DNA of 64,000 nucleotides from Actinomycetales bacterium (lineage in GTDB: Bacteria; Actinomycetota; Actinomycetes; Actinomycetales; Dermatophilaceae). The DNA lies in assembly GCA_016710385.1 (NCBI GenBank), contig JADJVX010000022.1, positions 186,001 to 250,000 on the forward strand, read 5' to 3'. The number at the start of each line of letters is the position of its first letter. The first letter of the stretch is position 1. The notes beneath the pieces were generated by a model. That model saw nothing but the letters and a program-made list of their open reading frames with translations, was not told the origin of the DNA and did no database searches. Of this stretch, positions 1 through 9,305 are shown piece after piece. A program made the position numbers and the translations under genes.

Positions 1-3000
1 GCACGAGCCGGTGGGCGCTGTGACGACCTTGCTGTAGCCGAACGTCTTGGGCGACTCGCCGATCGCGGCGGTGCCCAGAGTCGTCGTGACCCCGTCCATC
101 GTGTCGGTGACAGTCACCTCGGCGTTGGTCTCGTGGGCCAGGTCCATCGTGTACTTCGTCGTGCCGACGGCCGAGCCGTGGGCGGTGAAGGCAGCAGCCT
201 GGTCCCAGGTCACGGTCGCGACGTTGGTGCCCGAGTAGGACTCCGGCGCAACGGCATACGTGCAGGTGTAGTCGAGCGTGACGGTGCCACCGGCTTCCGC
301 GAGGGTGGCGGTCTGGTCACCGGTGATCGTGCAGCTGGCACCTTCCTCCGTGAGGGAGTCGGTGACACCGGTGAGCGTGACGGGCTGCCAGGTGTTGAGG
401 TTGGTCACCGTGATCGTGCCGGAGACCGTCCAGCCGGAGTCGATCTGGCCGGTCTTGATGGCGGTCACCTCGTAGGGGATCGTCACCTCGGTGCCGGCGG
501 CAACCGACCCAGGGAAGTCGAGGAAAGTCTTGTCGACGGCCCAGGTGTAGGTCGTGTCGTAGCTGCCGACCGCGGTCTTGTCGACCACGAGGTCGGCACC
601 GACGCACATCTGCACGGTGGCCGTCGCCGTGTCGGCGTTGGCTGCCGTGTCGAACGACGCGGTGTTGTCGTAACTCGTGCAGCTGCCGGGTGCGGAGTCG
701 CTCGCAGGCTTGGTCACCGAATAGGTGATGGTCTGCGAGGCGGGGTCATCCCACACCGCGGTGCCGATTTGCACCGGGGTGTCGCCGGTCTTGTCGTCCC
801 AAACGACGATCGACTTGTCGACCGAGTTGGTCTCGGTGAACACAACCGGCGAGATCGAGGCCGATGCCGTGCCGCTGACCGGCTGGCCGGAGACCGGCTC
901 GGCCGTCCAGGCGACGGTGGCCGTGTTGGAGGCGACGGCCGGGGGCGCACCGAGCCCGGTGCACGCGTAGGCGACGTCGGCCGAGCCACTCGCCGAGACC
1001 GCGACCGTTGCCCCGTTGGGGTAGGTGCACGCAGCGGCTGCGCCATAGGGCAGGTCGGTGACGGTGGCCGACACCGGGAAGGCGTTGGGGTTGGTCACGG
1101 TGACCGTGCCCGTCATCGCCCAGTCGGAGTCGGTGGTGGCGCCAGGGGTGGCCGTCACCGTGTAGGTGAAGGTGGCGGTGCCGTCGGGAGCGACCTCGAC
1201 CAGGGTGTCGGCCGCGGACTTGGCGATGGTCCAGTCGTAGGTGCGGGTGAAGGTGCCCGCTGCCGTCTTGGTCGCCGTCGGCGCCTTGACGATGCACAGC
1301 TGGACACTCGCGCTGTCGGACTGGCCGGTCGAGCTGATCGTCGCGGTGTTGTCGATCGTCTGGCACTGACCGACCGAGCCGGTCAGGGTGACGTCGTAGC
1401 TCGCGCTGCCGGACTCGGTGAAGGTGCCGACGACGCCATTCGGCGCCATCGGGTCGGTCACAGTGATCGACGCGTCGACCGAGCCGGTCAACGTGCCGGT
1501 GACACCCGCAGAGCCGGTGGCGGTGCCGACGGCCGTGTGGGCCGCCGAGGCATCCCACGTCGCGGTGGCCGTGTTGGTGCCGGACAGGGTGCCCAGCGTG
1601 GCCGGGTCCGCGCCCGCCGCAACCGAGCAGGTGTAGGGCAGCGTGGCGTCGGCGCCGGGCAGGATCGTCACCGTCGCGTCACCGGTGATCGAGCAGGTCA
1701 GCCCGGCAATGTCGACGGTGTCGCTCACCGTGGCGGTGATGGACTCGAAGGCGTTGGGGTTGTGCACGACGATGTCGCCCGAGAGCGTCCACGCGGTCGG
1801 CGTGGGAGTGCCGCGGGTGACGTCGACCGTGTAGGTGACGGTGGTGTCGCCGCCCTCGCCGACGACGATCGAGGTCTTGTCGACCGACTTGGCAATCGTC
1901 CACGGGTAGGTCTGGGTGTAGCCGGCATTGGCGGTCTTGGTGACCGTGAGCGGCGAGGCTCCACACAGGTCCTGCGAGACCGTGTCGCTGTCGAGCTCGA
2001 CCGCGTTGTCACCCACGACCGCGGCGGTGTTTTCGAAGGTCGTGCAGCTGGCCTGCGGGGCCGTCCGGGTGAGCGTGTAGCTCAGGTCGGTCGATGAGCC
2101 GGCCGTCGCCCAGTCCAGCGTCCACGAGTCGTGCTGGGTGTCGGTGACGGTGACGGTCTTGTTGGTCTCACCCGCAAGAGCGAGCGTGTATGCCGCGCTG
2201 CCGCTCGCGCTGCCGGCGGCGGTGTGCGCCGCGGCGGCAGCCCAGGTGGCAGTCGCGGTGTTGCTGCCCTCGTATGCCGTGGGTTGCGCGGCATACGTGC
2301 AGGTGTAGCCGAACTGCGCCGACCCGGAAGCCGGGATGGTCTGACCCTGGTCGCCGGTGACGACGCAGCTCGCGCCGCCGACCGAGAGGGCGTCGCTCAC
2401 GCCGGTGAGCGTGACGGCCTGCCAGGTGTTGGGGTTGGTCACCGTGATGGTGCCGGTGACGACCCAACCGGAGTCGGTCTGGCCAGCCTTGGTCACGGTC
2501 AGCGTGTAGGGGTAGTCGACCGTCGAGCCGGACGGGATGACGCCGGGGACGTCGCCGAGCTTCTTGTCGATCGCCCACGCGTAGGTGGTGTCGTAGGAGC
2601 CGGTCGCGGTCTTGGTGACGGTGAGGTCGGCCGCACGGCATACCTCGACCGACGCGGAAGCGCTGTCGCCGGTCACCGATGCGGTGTTGTCGAACGACTG
2701 GCACGTGCCGGGGTTGGGGTTGGTCCACGTCGCGGTGACCTCGTAGCTGCCACCCGCGGGAGCGGTGGCGGTCGCGGGCAGCCCGGTGGTGGCCTGCGGG
2801 TCGGTGACCTCGGTCGTCGTGCCGTGCTCGACCGTCGGGGCCAGGCCCGCGAAGGTCGTCGACGCGGTCGCCGAGATCGAGCCGGCCTTGACATAGCCAC
2901 TGTCGGCCCAGCTCGCGGTGACCGTGTTGGTCAGCGTGCCGGCGCCGGGGTCGCTCGCGAAGGTGCAGGTGTAGGAGACCGTCTCGGTGGCTCCGGCGGC

Positions 3001-5340
3001 GATGCTGGAGGGCACGGTGCCGGTGGAGCAGGTCGCGCCAGGGAGGCTGTCGGTGACGGTGACGCCGGTGATGGCGACCGAGTTGGGGTTGTGCAGGGTG
3101 ATCGTGCCGGTCACCGTCCAGGCCGAGTCGGTCTTGGTCGGGGTGGCCGTCACGGTGTAGCTCGCGGTCGCGGTGCCCGAAGTGGGGTCGGCGATGACGC
3201 GCGGGGCGGCGGCAACCTTGGTCACATCCCAGGTCCAGTCACGGGTGAAGGATGGGCTGGCGGTCTTGGAGACCTCGAGCGCCGAGCCGCCGCAGATCGA
3301 GGCAGTCGCAGTCGCCGGGTGGGCGGTGTCGGTGCCGAGCCACGCGGTGTTGGTGAAGCTCGTGCATCCGCCGGCCGGAGCGGTCTTGGTCAGCGTGTAG
3401 GTGAAGACCTGGCTGGAGGGCACGGTCGCGTCGGCGGTGCCGAGGACCACCGGGTGGGCCGGGTCGGTCTTGTCGTCGGTGACGGTGATGGTCTGGCCGG
3501 TGACCGCGACATTCGCCTGGGCGAAGTCAGCTGTCGCGGTGCCCGAGGCCGTGCCGGTGGTGCCGTACGGCATACCAGCAGTCCAGGTCGCGGTGGCGGT
3601 GTTGGTGAGTGCGGCCGCGGGCTTGCTGGCGAAGGTGCAGGTGTAGGGGAAGGTCAGCGTGGCACCCGCTGCGACGGTGATGCCGCTGGTCGTGCCGGTG
3701 ATCGAGCAGGTGCCGCCGGTCATCGTGTCGATGAGGCTCACCCCGGGGACCGGGACGTCGTTGGGGTTGGAGACCGTGATGACACCGGAGGTGACGAAAC
3801 CGGACTCGTGTGCCGTCGGGACTGCCGTGACGGTGTATTCGAAGTCGGCGGTCGCGCCGCTGGCGACGTTCTGGCTTTCTGGGGTCACCGACTTGGTGAT
3901 CGTCCAGGTCCAGTCGCGGTTGTATGCCGTGGTGGCCGTCTTGGAGACGACGAGGTTGGAGTAGACGTACTTGTTCGTGTAGGTGCACGTGATGGTCTTG
4001 TCGGACTCCACGGTCAGGGTCGCGGTGGCGCCACTGACGGTGTAGGTGCCGCCGACGCAGCTGATGCTGGACAAGTCCCACCCGGAGGTGGCCGCCTCGG
4101 TCAGCGTCCACGTGCCGGGGGCCACCTTGTAGGTGGCGGTGTTGGACAGCGTCGGGTCGGCGTCATCGTCCAGGGGGAAGGTCTTGGACGATGTGGCGCT
4201 GGCCAAGGTGAAGCTGAAGTCCTGAGCGCTGTTGGGGATGGCGTCCTTGATGATCGTCACGGTGCCCGCCTTCTGCACGGCGCCGGAGGCCATCTGGTTG
4301 TCCATCGACCCCAGGGATGCACCGTTCAGGGAGACGAGCGAGACGTGATACGGAGAGCCGGAGATCGAGCCGGCGCCCTGGCCGGTGCCCCAGTCGAGCT
4401 GGGAGGCCACGTGCGCACCGAACCACAGCACCGTGTCGGCTCCCGTGGCGGTGAAGGTGAGCGTGACGGTGGCGGTGGTGTCACCGGCATACGAGGCCGG
4501 CATGGCGATCGACGCATTGGTCATCGTGCCGCCATACATGGTGAAGTTCTGGCCACCGCTCTGCGAGGTGGTCGTGGGAATGGGGTAGGTGGACGCGCCG
4601 GCGATCGAACACGGGGTCAGGCCTTGGCACTGGTCGGCGACCCAGGTCTCCGACGCGTTGTAGGTCGTGAGGTAGTCGTAGGCGTGCAGGCCGCCTTTGC
4701 TCGTCTGGTAGGTGAAGACCAGGGTGTAGGTCTGCCCGGTCATCAAACCGGTGAGAGCGAGCCGCTGGACGGTCGAATCGCCTTCGTTGTAGACCGAATT
4801 CGACTGCTGCAGGTTGCCGTTGATCCACTGGCAACCCGGGTCGCTGGACGTCGACGGATATCCATTGCCCAGGTCGTTTGCACATTGGTCGAATGCCTTG
4901 ACCGGGGAGTCGGTAAATGACACGGACGCCGTGCCACTGGCCCCCGTCGCCGTCGCGGTGTAGGTCGCGACGAACCAGGCAGGCAGCTGGAAGGTGTAGG
5001 CGATCGACCCGTCCGGGCCGGCGACCGGGTCGGCCGCAGCGCCATTGGATCCGCTGGACAGCGACCAGGTCTGGCCCGCGTCATCGTTGACGACGATGTG
5101 GACCTGCTCGCCGGACGCCCAGTTGGCGCCGGAGAGCACGACAGTGCCACCGGGTGGATAGTCGGCCTGATCGGAGACCAAGGTCGGAGGTCCGTCCGCC
5201 GCGAAGGCGATCCGCACGCTGCCCAAGACACCGACGACGGCGACCGCCGCGAGCACGGCGACAAACCGCACCCACCGCCGCCATACCGTGGTCGGCTCGA
5301 CGGCATACCCCGAAGACGTTGACTGCGAGAACCCGGACAT
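1..5340 (-). CDS. Giant secreted repeat protein (DUF11/Ig-like modules), C-terminus outside window
   Basis: The frame is open from an ATG at 5340 to the window edge, at least 1780 codons without a stop. A GGGGAAG ribosome site sits just upstream. Residues 1-47 form a signal peptide: WRR, then a hydrophobic stretch ending SVRIAFA before ADGPP. After an N-terminal region of about 400 residues come six modules of roughly 220 residues. Each starts with a KTA...W motif (near residues 462, 685, 903, 1127, 1350, 1580), then TITVTNPN-like, CSITGD-like and YTCTFA-like strands. Modules 3 and 6 are the closest pair, suggesting a three-module higher-order unit. Tyr, Thr, Val and Ala dominate and charge is low. 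By architecture it is a surface stalk or adhesin-like protein; the ligand is unknown. The C-terminal anchor (LPXTG or other) lies outside the window. Confidence 0.85.
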   Translation of the reverse strand, partial: MSGFSQSTSSGYAVEPTTVWRRWVRFVAVLAAVAVVGVLGSVRIAFAADGPPTLVSDQADYPPGGTVVLSGANWASGEQVHIVVNDDAGQTWSLSSGSNGAAADPVAGPDGSIAYTFQLPAWFVATYTATATGASGTASVSFTDSPVKAFDQCANDLGNGYPSTSSDPGCQWINGNLQQSNSVYNEGDSTVQRLALTGLMTGQTYTLVFTYQTSKGGLHAYDYLTTYNASETWVADQCQGLTPCSIAGASTYPIPTTTSQSGGQNFTMYGGTMTNASIAMPASYAGDTTATVTLTFTATGADTVLWFGAHVASQLDWGTGQGAGSISGSPYHVSLVSLNGASLGSMDNQMASGAVQKAGTVTIIKDAIPNSAQDFSFTLASATSSKTFPLDDDADPTLSNTATYKVAPGTWTLTEAATSGWDLSSISCVGGTYTVSGATATLTVESDKTITCTYTNKYVYSNLVVSKTATTAYNRDWTWTITKSVTPESQNVASGATADFEYTVTAVPTAHESGFVTSGVITVSNPNDVPVPGVSLIDTMTGGTCSITGTTSGITVAAGATLTFPYTCTFASKPAAALTNTATATWTAGMPYGTTGTASGTATADFAQANVAVTGQTITVTDDKTDPAHPVVLGTADATVPSSQVFTYTLTKTAPAGGCTSFTNTAWLGTDTAHPATATASICGGSALEVSKTASPSFTRDWTWDVTKVAAAPRVIADPTSGTATASYTVTATPTKTDSAWTVTGTITLHNPNSVAITGVTVTDSLPGATCSTGTVPSSIAAGATETVSYTCTFASDPGAGTLTNTVTASWADSGYVKAGSISATASTTFAGLAPTVEHGTTTEVTDPQATTGLPATATAPAGGSYEVTATWTNPNPGTCQSFDNTASVTGDSASASVEVCRAADLTVTKTATGSYDTTYAWAIDKKLGDVPGVIPSGSTVDYPYTLTVTKAGQTDSGWVVTGTITVTNPNTWQAVTLTGVSDALSVGGASCVVTGDQGQTIPASGSAQFGYTCTYAAQPTAYEGSNTATATWAAAAAHTAAGSASGSAAYTLALAGETNKTVTVTDTQHDSWTLDWATAGSSTDLSYTLTRTAPQASCTTFENTAAVVGDNAVELDSDTVSQDLCGASPLTVTKTANAGYTQTYPWTIAKSVDKTSIVVGEGGDTTVTYTVDVTRGTPTPTAWTLSGDIVVHNPNAFESITATVSDTVDIAGLTCSITGDATVTILPGADATLPYTCSVAAGADPATLGTLSGTNTATATWDASAAHTAVGTATGSAGVTGTLTGSVDASITVTDPMAPNGVVGTFTESGSASYDVTLTGSVGQCQTIDNTATISSTGQSDSASVQLCIVKAPTATKTAAGTFTRTYDWTIAKSAADTLVEVAPDGTATFTYTVTATPGATTDSDWAMTGTVTVTNPNAFPVSATVTDLPYGAAAACTYPNGATVAVSASGSADVAYACTGLGAPPAVASNTATVAWTAEPVSGQPVSGTASASISPVVFTETNSVDKSIVVWDDKTGDTPVQIGTAVWDDPASQTITYSVTKPASDSAPGSCTSYDNTASFDTAANADTATATVQMCVGADLVVDKTAVGSYDTTYTWAVDKTFLDFPGSVAAGTEVTIPYEVTAIKTGQIDSGWTVSGTITVTNLNTWQPVTLTGVTDSLTEEGASCTITGDQTATLAEAGGTVTLDYTCTYAVAPESYSGTNVATVTWDQAAAFTAHGSAVGTTKYTMDLAHETNAEVTVTDTMDGVTTTLGTAAIGESPKTFGYSKVVTAPTGSC

Positions 5341-5666
5341 GCACTTCCCCTTTGTCGACACCTGCGTCAACCCCCGTGGAGCACACGATGCTGGACCCGC
5401 CTTGCCGTGACTTCCCGGACCGCTCACAAGATGCTCACGAACGCTCGGCGGCACGGCATACCGGACAGTTGTCTTCTTGATCGTGATTAACTCGTCCCCC
5501 GACCGGGGGACGGCCGATCCGGCGATGTCCGATTTGTGCACCTTTACTGTCCACAAATCCGGCCCCTTCATCGCCATTTCTCCCAAACCAGATGTATGTG
5601 TGGGAGCCAGCCCCTACTCTGGAGACGGCCTCGGGGGCCGGTTCAGGGGACAGGGCAGATGCAAAT
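5341..5666. other. Divergent intergenic region with a perfect hairpin
   Basis: This region separates the two divergent genes and must hold both promoters; I could not fix either -10 box. At 5493-5512 there is a perfect 8-bp inverted repeat (CGTCCCCC, loop GACC, GGGGGACG) that could be an operator or a leader hairpin. One CGGCATACC word lies near 5455. Confidence 0.4.
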
Positions 5667-6356
5667 ATGGGGACAGTCATCCTCCTCACGAGCGACTCCG
5701 CGGTGCAGTCCGACGTGTGTGCCGCGGTGCGGTCCGATCACGTGACGGTGCGGGTCGGCGACGTGCGAGCGGCCTTGGCCGCCGCGAATGCGGCGCACGA
5801 GGCCACCGTGGTCATCGGCATGGGCCGGAACGGGCCATCCGGATACGATCAGTGCCGCCAGATTCGCGCCGCGAGCGATCTGCCGATTCTCGTCATCGGG
5901 CCAAGTCGCGACGAGATCGACGAGCTCCTGGCCTTTGCCGCGGGAGCCGACGACTACGTCGCGACCCCCTATCCGCATCGGGTGCTCCTGGCCCGGGTGG
6001 GCGCCCTCATGGCGCGCGCAGCCCGCACACGCGGCCAGGTCACCAACGAGCGCGTCCTGGGCACGCTCCTGGTCGACATCGACCAGCGCCGCGCCTTTGT
6101 CGCCGGGTCGCCGCTGCACCTCACTCGGATCGAGTTCGACCTGTTGGTCGTCCTGTCCGAAAACCCCCACCGCGTCGTCCCACGCAGCGAACTGCTCGAC
6201 CGCGTGTGGGGACCGTGGCCGGGCAACCATCACGTCGTCGAGGTGCACCTGAGCCGGTTGCGTTCCAAGATCCGCAGCGCCGGCGGCCCTCGCATCGGGG
6301 AAGCCGTGGCCGGCTTCGGCTATCGGCTCGGCGACGAGGCGTCCGCCACCGCGTGA
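5667..6356 (+). CDS. Atypical OmpR-family response regulator, receiver lacks the phospho-Asp
   Basis: This is a DNA-binding regulator of 229 residues: a receiver-like domain (about residues 3-117) followed by an OmpR/PhoB winged helix (about 130-225, with LTRIEFDLLVVL and VVEVHLSRLRSKI). The receiver keeps the GADDYV turn but has lost key residues. The strand that should end in the phospho-acceptor Asp reads VVIGMG, the acidic pair near the N-terminus reads TSDS, and the conserved Lys before the final Pro is Thr (ATPY). Phosphorylation control is therefore unlikely. I chose ATG 5667 because the receiver starts there and a GGGACAGGGCAG purine tract precedes it; the frame stays open upstream to 5592. 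No histidine kinase is adjacent. It is divergent from the giant surface protein, which may be a target (inference). Confidence 0.85.
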   Translation: MGTVILLTSDSAVQSDVCAAVRSDHVTVRVGDVRAALAAANAAHEATVVIGMGRNGPSGYDQCRQIRAASDLPILVIGPSRDEIDELLAFAAGADDYVATPYPHRVLLARVGALMARAARTRGQVTNERVLGTLLVDIDQRRAFVAGSPLHLTRIEFDLLVVLSENPHRVVPRSELLDRVWGPWPGNHHVVEVHLSRLRSKIRSAGGPRIGEAVAGFGYRLGDEASATA

Positions 6357-6359
6357 GGT

Positions 6360-6426
6360 GAGTGGCACGGCATACCGGCACTGGTATGCCGTGCGGCGGG
6401 TATGCCGTGCGGCGGGTATGCCGTGG
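6360..6426. repeat. Cluster of four signature words (GGTATGCCG)
   Basis: One CGGCATACC and three TATGCCG words lie within about 60 bp, the last three spaced 16 bp apart as near-perfect direct repeats (GGTATGCCGTGCGGCG). They sit between the response regulator stop and the 3' end of the SRP RNA, where a terminator for either could be. Confidence 0.6.
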
Positions 6427-6432
6427 CAGCAG

Positions 6433-6520
6433 GACACCCCGCGTACCTGGAAGAGCTCACCTGCCCTTGCTGCATTCCTGCCCTGGGGGAGTTCAGTGAG
6501 GTACCACCACGCGGGGTGCC
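6433..6520 (-). ncRNA. ffs: Signal recognition particle RNA, small bacterial type
   Basis: On the minus strand a 10-bp terminal stem (CACCCCGCGT with ACGCGGGGTG, 6509-6518 and 6435-6444) encloses the S-domain core CAGGAATGCAGCAAGG with its flanking internal loop. That matches the 4.5S-type SRP RNA, which binds Ffh for co-translational targeting. The length of about 88 nt and the absence of an Alu domain fit the short form. Proximity to tRNA-Ser is common in actinobacteria. Ends are estimated from the stem. Confidence 0.8.
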
Positions 6521-6601
6521 GTGCTCATCATAGGTCACCGCCCACGGTGCCCAGGGCCGGCGATTTCGGCACCAGGCGGGCGCTCCGGTAACCTCGCCCA
6601 C

Positions 6602-6690
6602 GGAGGATTCGCATAGTGGCCTAGTGCGCACGATTGGAAATCGTGTTGGGTTAACCACCCTCAGGGGTTCAAATCCCCTATCCTCCGCCA
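6602..6690 (+). tRNA. tRNA-Ser(GGA)
   Basis: The acceptor stem GGAGGAT (6602-6608) pairs with ATCCTCC (6680-6686); G is the discriminator and CCA (6688-6690) is encoded. The anticodon loop reads TTGGAAA inside an ACGAT/ATCGT stem, so the anticodon is GGA (serine, UCC/UCU). A long variable arm and a GGTTCAAATCC T loop complete the class II serine tRNA. Confidence 0.95.
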
Positions 6691-6711
6691 GCTCGCACCG
6701 GCGGGGTCTGC

Positions 6712-7806
6712 TCACCGGGTGCCGTCGTGGTCCGTCGCGGGACTCGCCGGGTGCGGCACTGCCAGTGAGCCGGGCAGTGCGCCGGTCAGCACCACGTGGT
6801 CGGCGATGTCCACGATGCGCCGGTTGAGTTCGTTGCTCACCTGCCGCAGGCGCGCGAAGGCCAGCTTCTCGGTGAGCTGCTCGTGGGCCATGACAATCCC
6901 GATGGCCGTGCCGATGGTCCGATTGCTCTCCAGCGCGACCCGCAGATGCGCTGCCCGGGCGTCGGCTTCGGCAGCACCCAAGGCCCCCCGCGCCTGGTTT
7001 CTGACCAGGCGGAGGAACTCGCTGAAGAGCTCCTCGTCGGGCCGATAGGGGTTGAGGCCCACGACCAGCAGGCCGAGCTCACGGCCGGTGCGATAGCTGG
7101 CCAGGTGCAGCAACGCACCCCGCGCCGGAGGGGTCGGGCCCAGTGGCCCGGGGGCGACCTCGCGCACCCACGGCCCGGTCAAGACGAGGCGGCCGGTGCC
7201 GACGGCTCGCGCATGTTCCACGGGATGGCGCGAGCTGCGCACGGGGGCCGCGTCGAGGTTCGGCAGCGCCAGACGGCCCTCGCGGCGCAGCCCATACGCG
7301 TCGACCAGCGTCAATCCCTGGCCCGAGTCGACGTAGCACATCGCCCAGGGCAGCGAGATCCGGTTGGTCGCCAGGGTCTGCAGGATCGCCCGGCCAGTGT
7401 CGACCAGGCCCCGCCCCGGGATGCGTTCCAGCGCCACCAGTGCCTGCACGGTCGCCCAGCGCCGCTCCACGACGACCCGGCGGGTCACCTGGACCAAGCT
7501 GAGCCACACGGCACCCTGCGACTGCGGCGACAGCGCGGCCAACCAATAGGTCTCCATCGGCCGGCCCGCCTCGTCGAGGACGAACAGCCGGATGGGCTCG
7601 GTGTGCACTCCCGCAACGCCCTGGTCACGCACCTGGACGGTCGTCTGACGGATCTCGTCAAGCAACGAATCCCATTGCGGCGCACAGGAACCCGACGCTG
7701 AGCAGGAGACGAGAGCGTGCAACGTGGGATCGGCCCACCTCACCTCGTCATCGACACCAAGGAGTGCCCGGGGAAGCGACTCAGGCAGGCTCGGCTGGGT
7801 GTCCAT
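6712..7806 (-). CDS. GAF-ANTAR domain regulator
   Basis: A 364-residue protein. The middle (roughly residues 130-280) looks like a GAF-type sensor module. The C-terminus (about 295-350) is an ANTAR RNA-binding helix bundle with the AIGIVMAHEQLT and AFARLRQVSNELN signatures. ANTAR proteins bind paired hairpins in nascent RNA and prevent termination. The start at 7806 (MDTQPSL) is chosen because everything upstream in frame is Arg/Cys-rich and unlike coding sequence; no strong ribosome site is visible, so nearby GTG codons are alternatives. A palindrome at 7833-7849 lies just upstream. Location next to a stress sigma factor suggests a stress-linked role (inference). Confidence 0.8.
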   Translation of the reverse strand: MDTQPSLPESLPRALLGVDDEVRWADPTLHALVSCSASGSCAPQWDSLLDEIRQTTVQVRDQGVAGVHTEPIRLFVLDEAGRPMETYWLAALSPQSQGAVWLSLVQVTRRVVVERRWATVQALVALERIPGRGLVDTGRAILQTLATNRISLPWAMCYVDSGQGLTLVDAYGLRREGRLALPNLDAAPVRSSRHPVEHARAVGTGRLVLTGPWVREVAPGPLGPTPPARGALLHLASYRTGRELGLLVVGLNPYRPDEELFSEFLRLVRNQARGALGAAEADARAAHLRVALESNRTIGTAIGIVMAHEQLTEKLAFARLRQVSNELNRRIVDIADHVVLTGALPGSLAVPHPASPATDHDGTR

Positions 7807-7832
7807 CACATCACCGCATCGTCGGTCGACCC

Positions 7833-7849
7833 AGGAGGGGTCCCCTCCT
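7833..7849. promoter_or_regulatory. Palindrome upstream of the GAF-ANTAR gene
   Basis: AGGAGGGG, one centre base, then CCCCTCCT form a perfect 8-1-8 inverted repeat 27 bp before the proposed start. It could be an operator or a 5' leader hairpin. Confidence 0.35.
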
Positions 7850-8074
7850 CCTACGCCTTCACGATAACCCGCGATGGCCTGTGCACAGGGAACGTCACAG
7901 AGAAGCTGCGGTGCCCGGATGTCGCCACCGACCGCCCGGGCACCGCAGCAGCGGCACCGCGTCCTGCCACGCGTGCCCGCCCCCCAACCTGACGCCATCG
8001 GCCTGCGGCACCCTTCGGTATGCCGGGTGCAGGCCGGGCGCCGGGGACGCCACCACGTCCGTGCGCTTCGAGTC

Positions 8075-8992
8075 TTACCCAGCCATCGCAGATCCAATCG
8101 CCATGGGCAGCCGGCCCCGTCCGGCGGGACCGGAGCTCGAGTCGCGGGCCGAGCGAACCCCCTCCGGCACACCGTCGGTGATCCAGGTGCGCAGCGTGGC
8201 GAGGGTCTCGGACAGCACCCGGGACACCTGCATTTGGCTCAGCCCGACGATCCGACCGATCTCGGCCTGGGTGAGGTCGTGGTCGAAGCGCAGCGCCAGG
8301 ATGGTCCGGCGGCGTAGGTCGAGATGAGCGATGATCTGTCGCAACAACAGGCGGTCGTCGGCCCGCTCCCCCGCGTCGTGCGGGTCGGCCAGCACATCAC
8401 CCCACGACAAGCCTTCCTCGGACAACGGAGTCTCCAGCGAAATGCCGCGGAAACTGGACTGCGCGCTCGACGCCGCGGCGAGATCCTCGGCATCGCAGCC
8501 AAGGACCTCGGCGAGCTCGGCCGCGGTGGGAGCCCGGCCGAGCTCCTGCTCCAGGGCGGGCTCGGCGGTGCGCATCGCGACGCCCAACTCCTGATCCGAC
8601 CGCGATGGCCGCACCAACCACCCGTGGTCGCGGAAGTGGCGGCGCAGCTCGCCGCGGATGGTCGGCACGGCATACCGGAGGAATCCCGTGCCCTCGGCGG
8701 GGCGGTAGCCGCGCACGGCCTTGCAGAGTCCGACCATCGCGACTTGGTCGAGATCCTCGTTCTCGATGCCGCGGCCATGGAAGAAGCGTGCGAGACCGAG
8801 CGCGAGGGTGCGGTTGAGGACGATCGCTTGCTGCTGCAGCCGGCGCTGCGACAGGTCGTCGCCGCGGGCCGCTTGGGTCACAGCGTGGGTCAGCAGAGTT
8901 TCGGTGAGGGCGTCTCGCTCGACGCGATTGCGGGGAGACTCGACGCGATTGCGGGGAGACTCGACGCGATTGCGGGGGAACTCCGACGACAT
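8075..8992 (-). CDS. SigB/SigF/SigG-family RNA polymerase sigma factor
   Basis: A 305-residue group 3 sigma factor. Region 2 is visible as GRGIENEDLDQVAMVGL and the AVPTIRGELRRHFRD motif, region 3 as RAPTAAELAEVLG, and region 4 as LTQAEIGRIVGLSQMQVSRVL. It directs RNA polymerase to stress promoters and is normally held by an anti-sigma factor, but none is adjacent. The N-terminus contains a seven-residue tandem repeat (PRNRVES, three copies) from a 21-bp DNA repeat, so the ATG at 8992 is followed by a variable tail. Later in-frame starts after the repeat are possible. It is divergent from otsA, a typical stress-regulated gene. Confidence 0.85.
   Translation of the reverse strand: MSSEFPRNRVESPRNRVESPRNRVERDALTETLLTHAVTQAARGDDLSQRRLQQQAIVLNRTLALGLARFFHGRGIENEDLDQVAMVGLCKAVRGYRPAEGTGFLRYAVPTIRGELRRHFRDHGWLVRPSRSDQELGVAMRTAEPALEQELGRAPTAAELAEVLGCDAEDLAAASSAQSSFRGISLETPLSEEGLSWGDVLADPHDAGERADDRLLLRQIIAHLDLRRRTILALRFDHDLTQAEIGRIVGLSQMQVSRVLSETLATLRTWITDGVPEGVRSARDSSSGPAGRGRLPMAIGSAMAG
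8918..8980. repeat. 21-bp tandem repeat, three copies, inside the sigma factor gene
   Basis: The unit CTCGACGCGATTGCGGGGAG plus A is repeated nearly perfectly and encodes PRNRVES on the minus strand. Copy-number change would keep the frame and alter only the N-terminal tail. Confidence 0.8.
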
Positions 8993-9305
8993 GGCAGCCT
9001 CGACATCGCTAGCCAGCCAACGGGTTCGAGCCGGTCCACCGTTTCCAAGGGGATCACAATCCCGGAAGTTAGGCAAGCCTTGCCGGCGCGCGACGGGCCG
9101 TGGATGGCGCCCGCCCGATGGTGTGACGGGCGGCCGTCCGCGTCCCATTAGGCGGGACGAGGCGGTCCCGCGGAACGGGACCGGACGGCATACCCCGTCG
9201 TGGCGGGCCGTTTGCGCCGACGTGTCCTCGGGTAGGACATCGGCGCGAGGGGCGTGACAGCGCTCCCTCCGGAACGCCGCACGCCACGCTGTTGGGAGTT
9301 GCTCC
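8993..9305. other. Divergent intergenic region sigma factor / otsA
   Basis: This 313-bp stretch should hold the promoters of the sigma factor gene and otsA. I see one CGGCATACC word near 9188 and no convincing promoter box or gene. Confidence 0.4.

Noticed and set aside
133..4920. Long plus-strand open frames of 654 and 929 codons
   Set aside because: They are Arg/Gly/Asp-rich shadows of the minus-strand repeat protein, which has a signal peptide, ribosome site and clear modular domains.
6602..6690. tRNA-Ser 3' end as an integration (att) site
   Set aside because: No duplicated tRNA end was found in the window and the nearest foreign-looking cassette starts more than 7 kb away.
6712..8172. 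Longer start for the GAF-ANTAR protein (486 codons)
   Set aside because: The extra 122 residues are Arg/Cys-rich and overlap the promoter-sized gap, unlike real coding sequence.
9069..9087. Iron-regulator (IdeR/DtxR) box upstream of the sigma factor
   Set aside because: TTAGGCAAGCCT fits the left half, but only about 11 of 19 positions match overall and the right half is poor.
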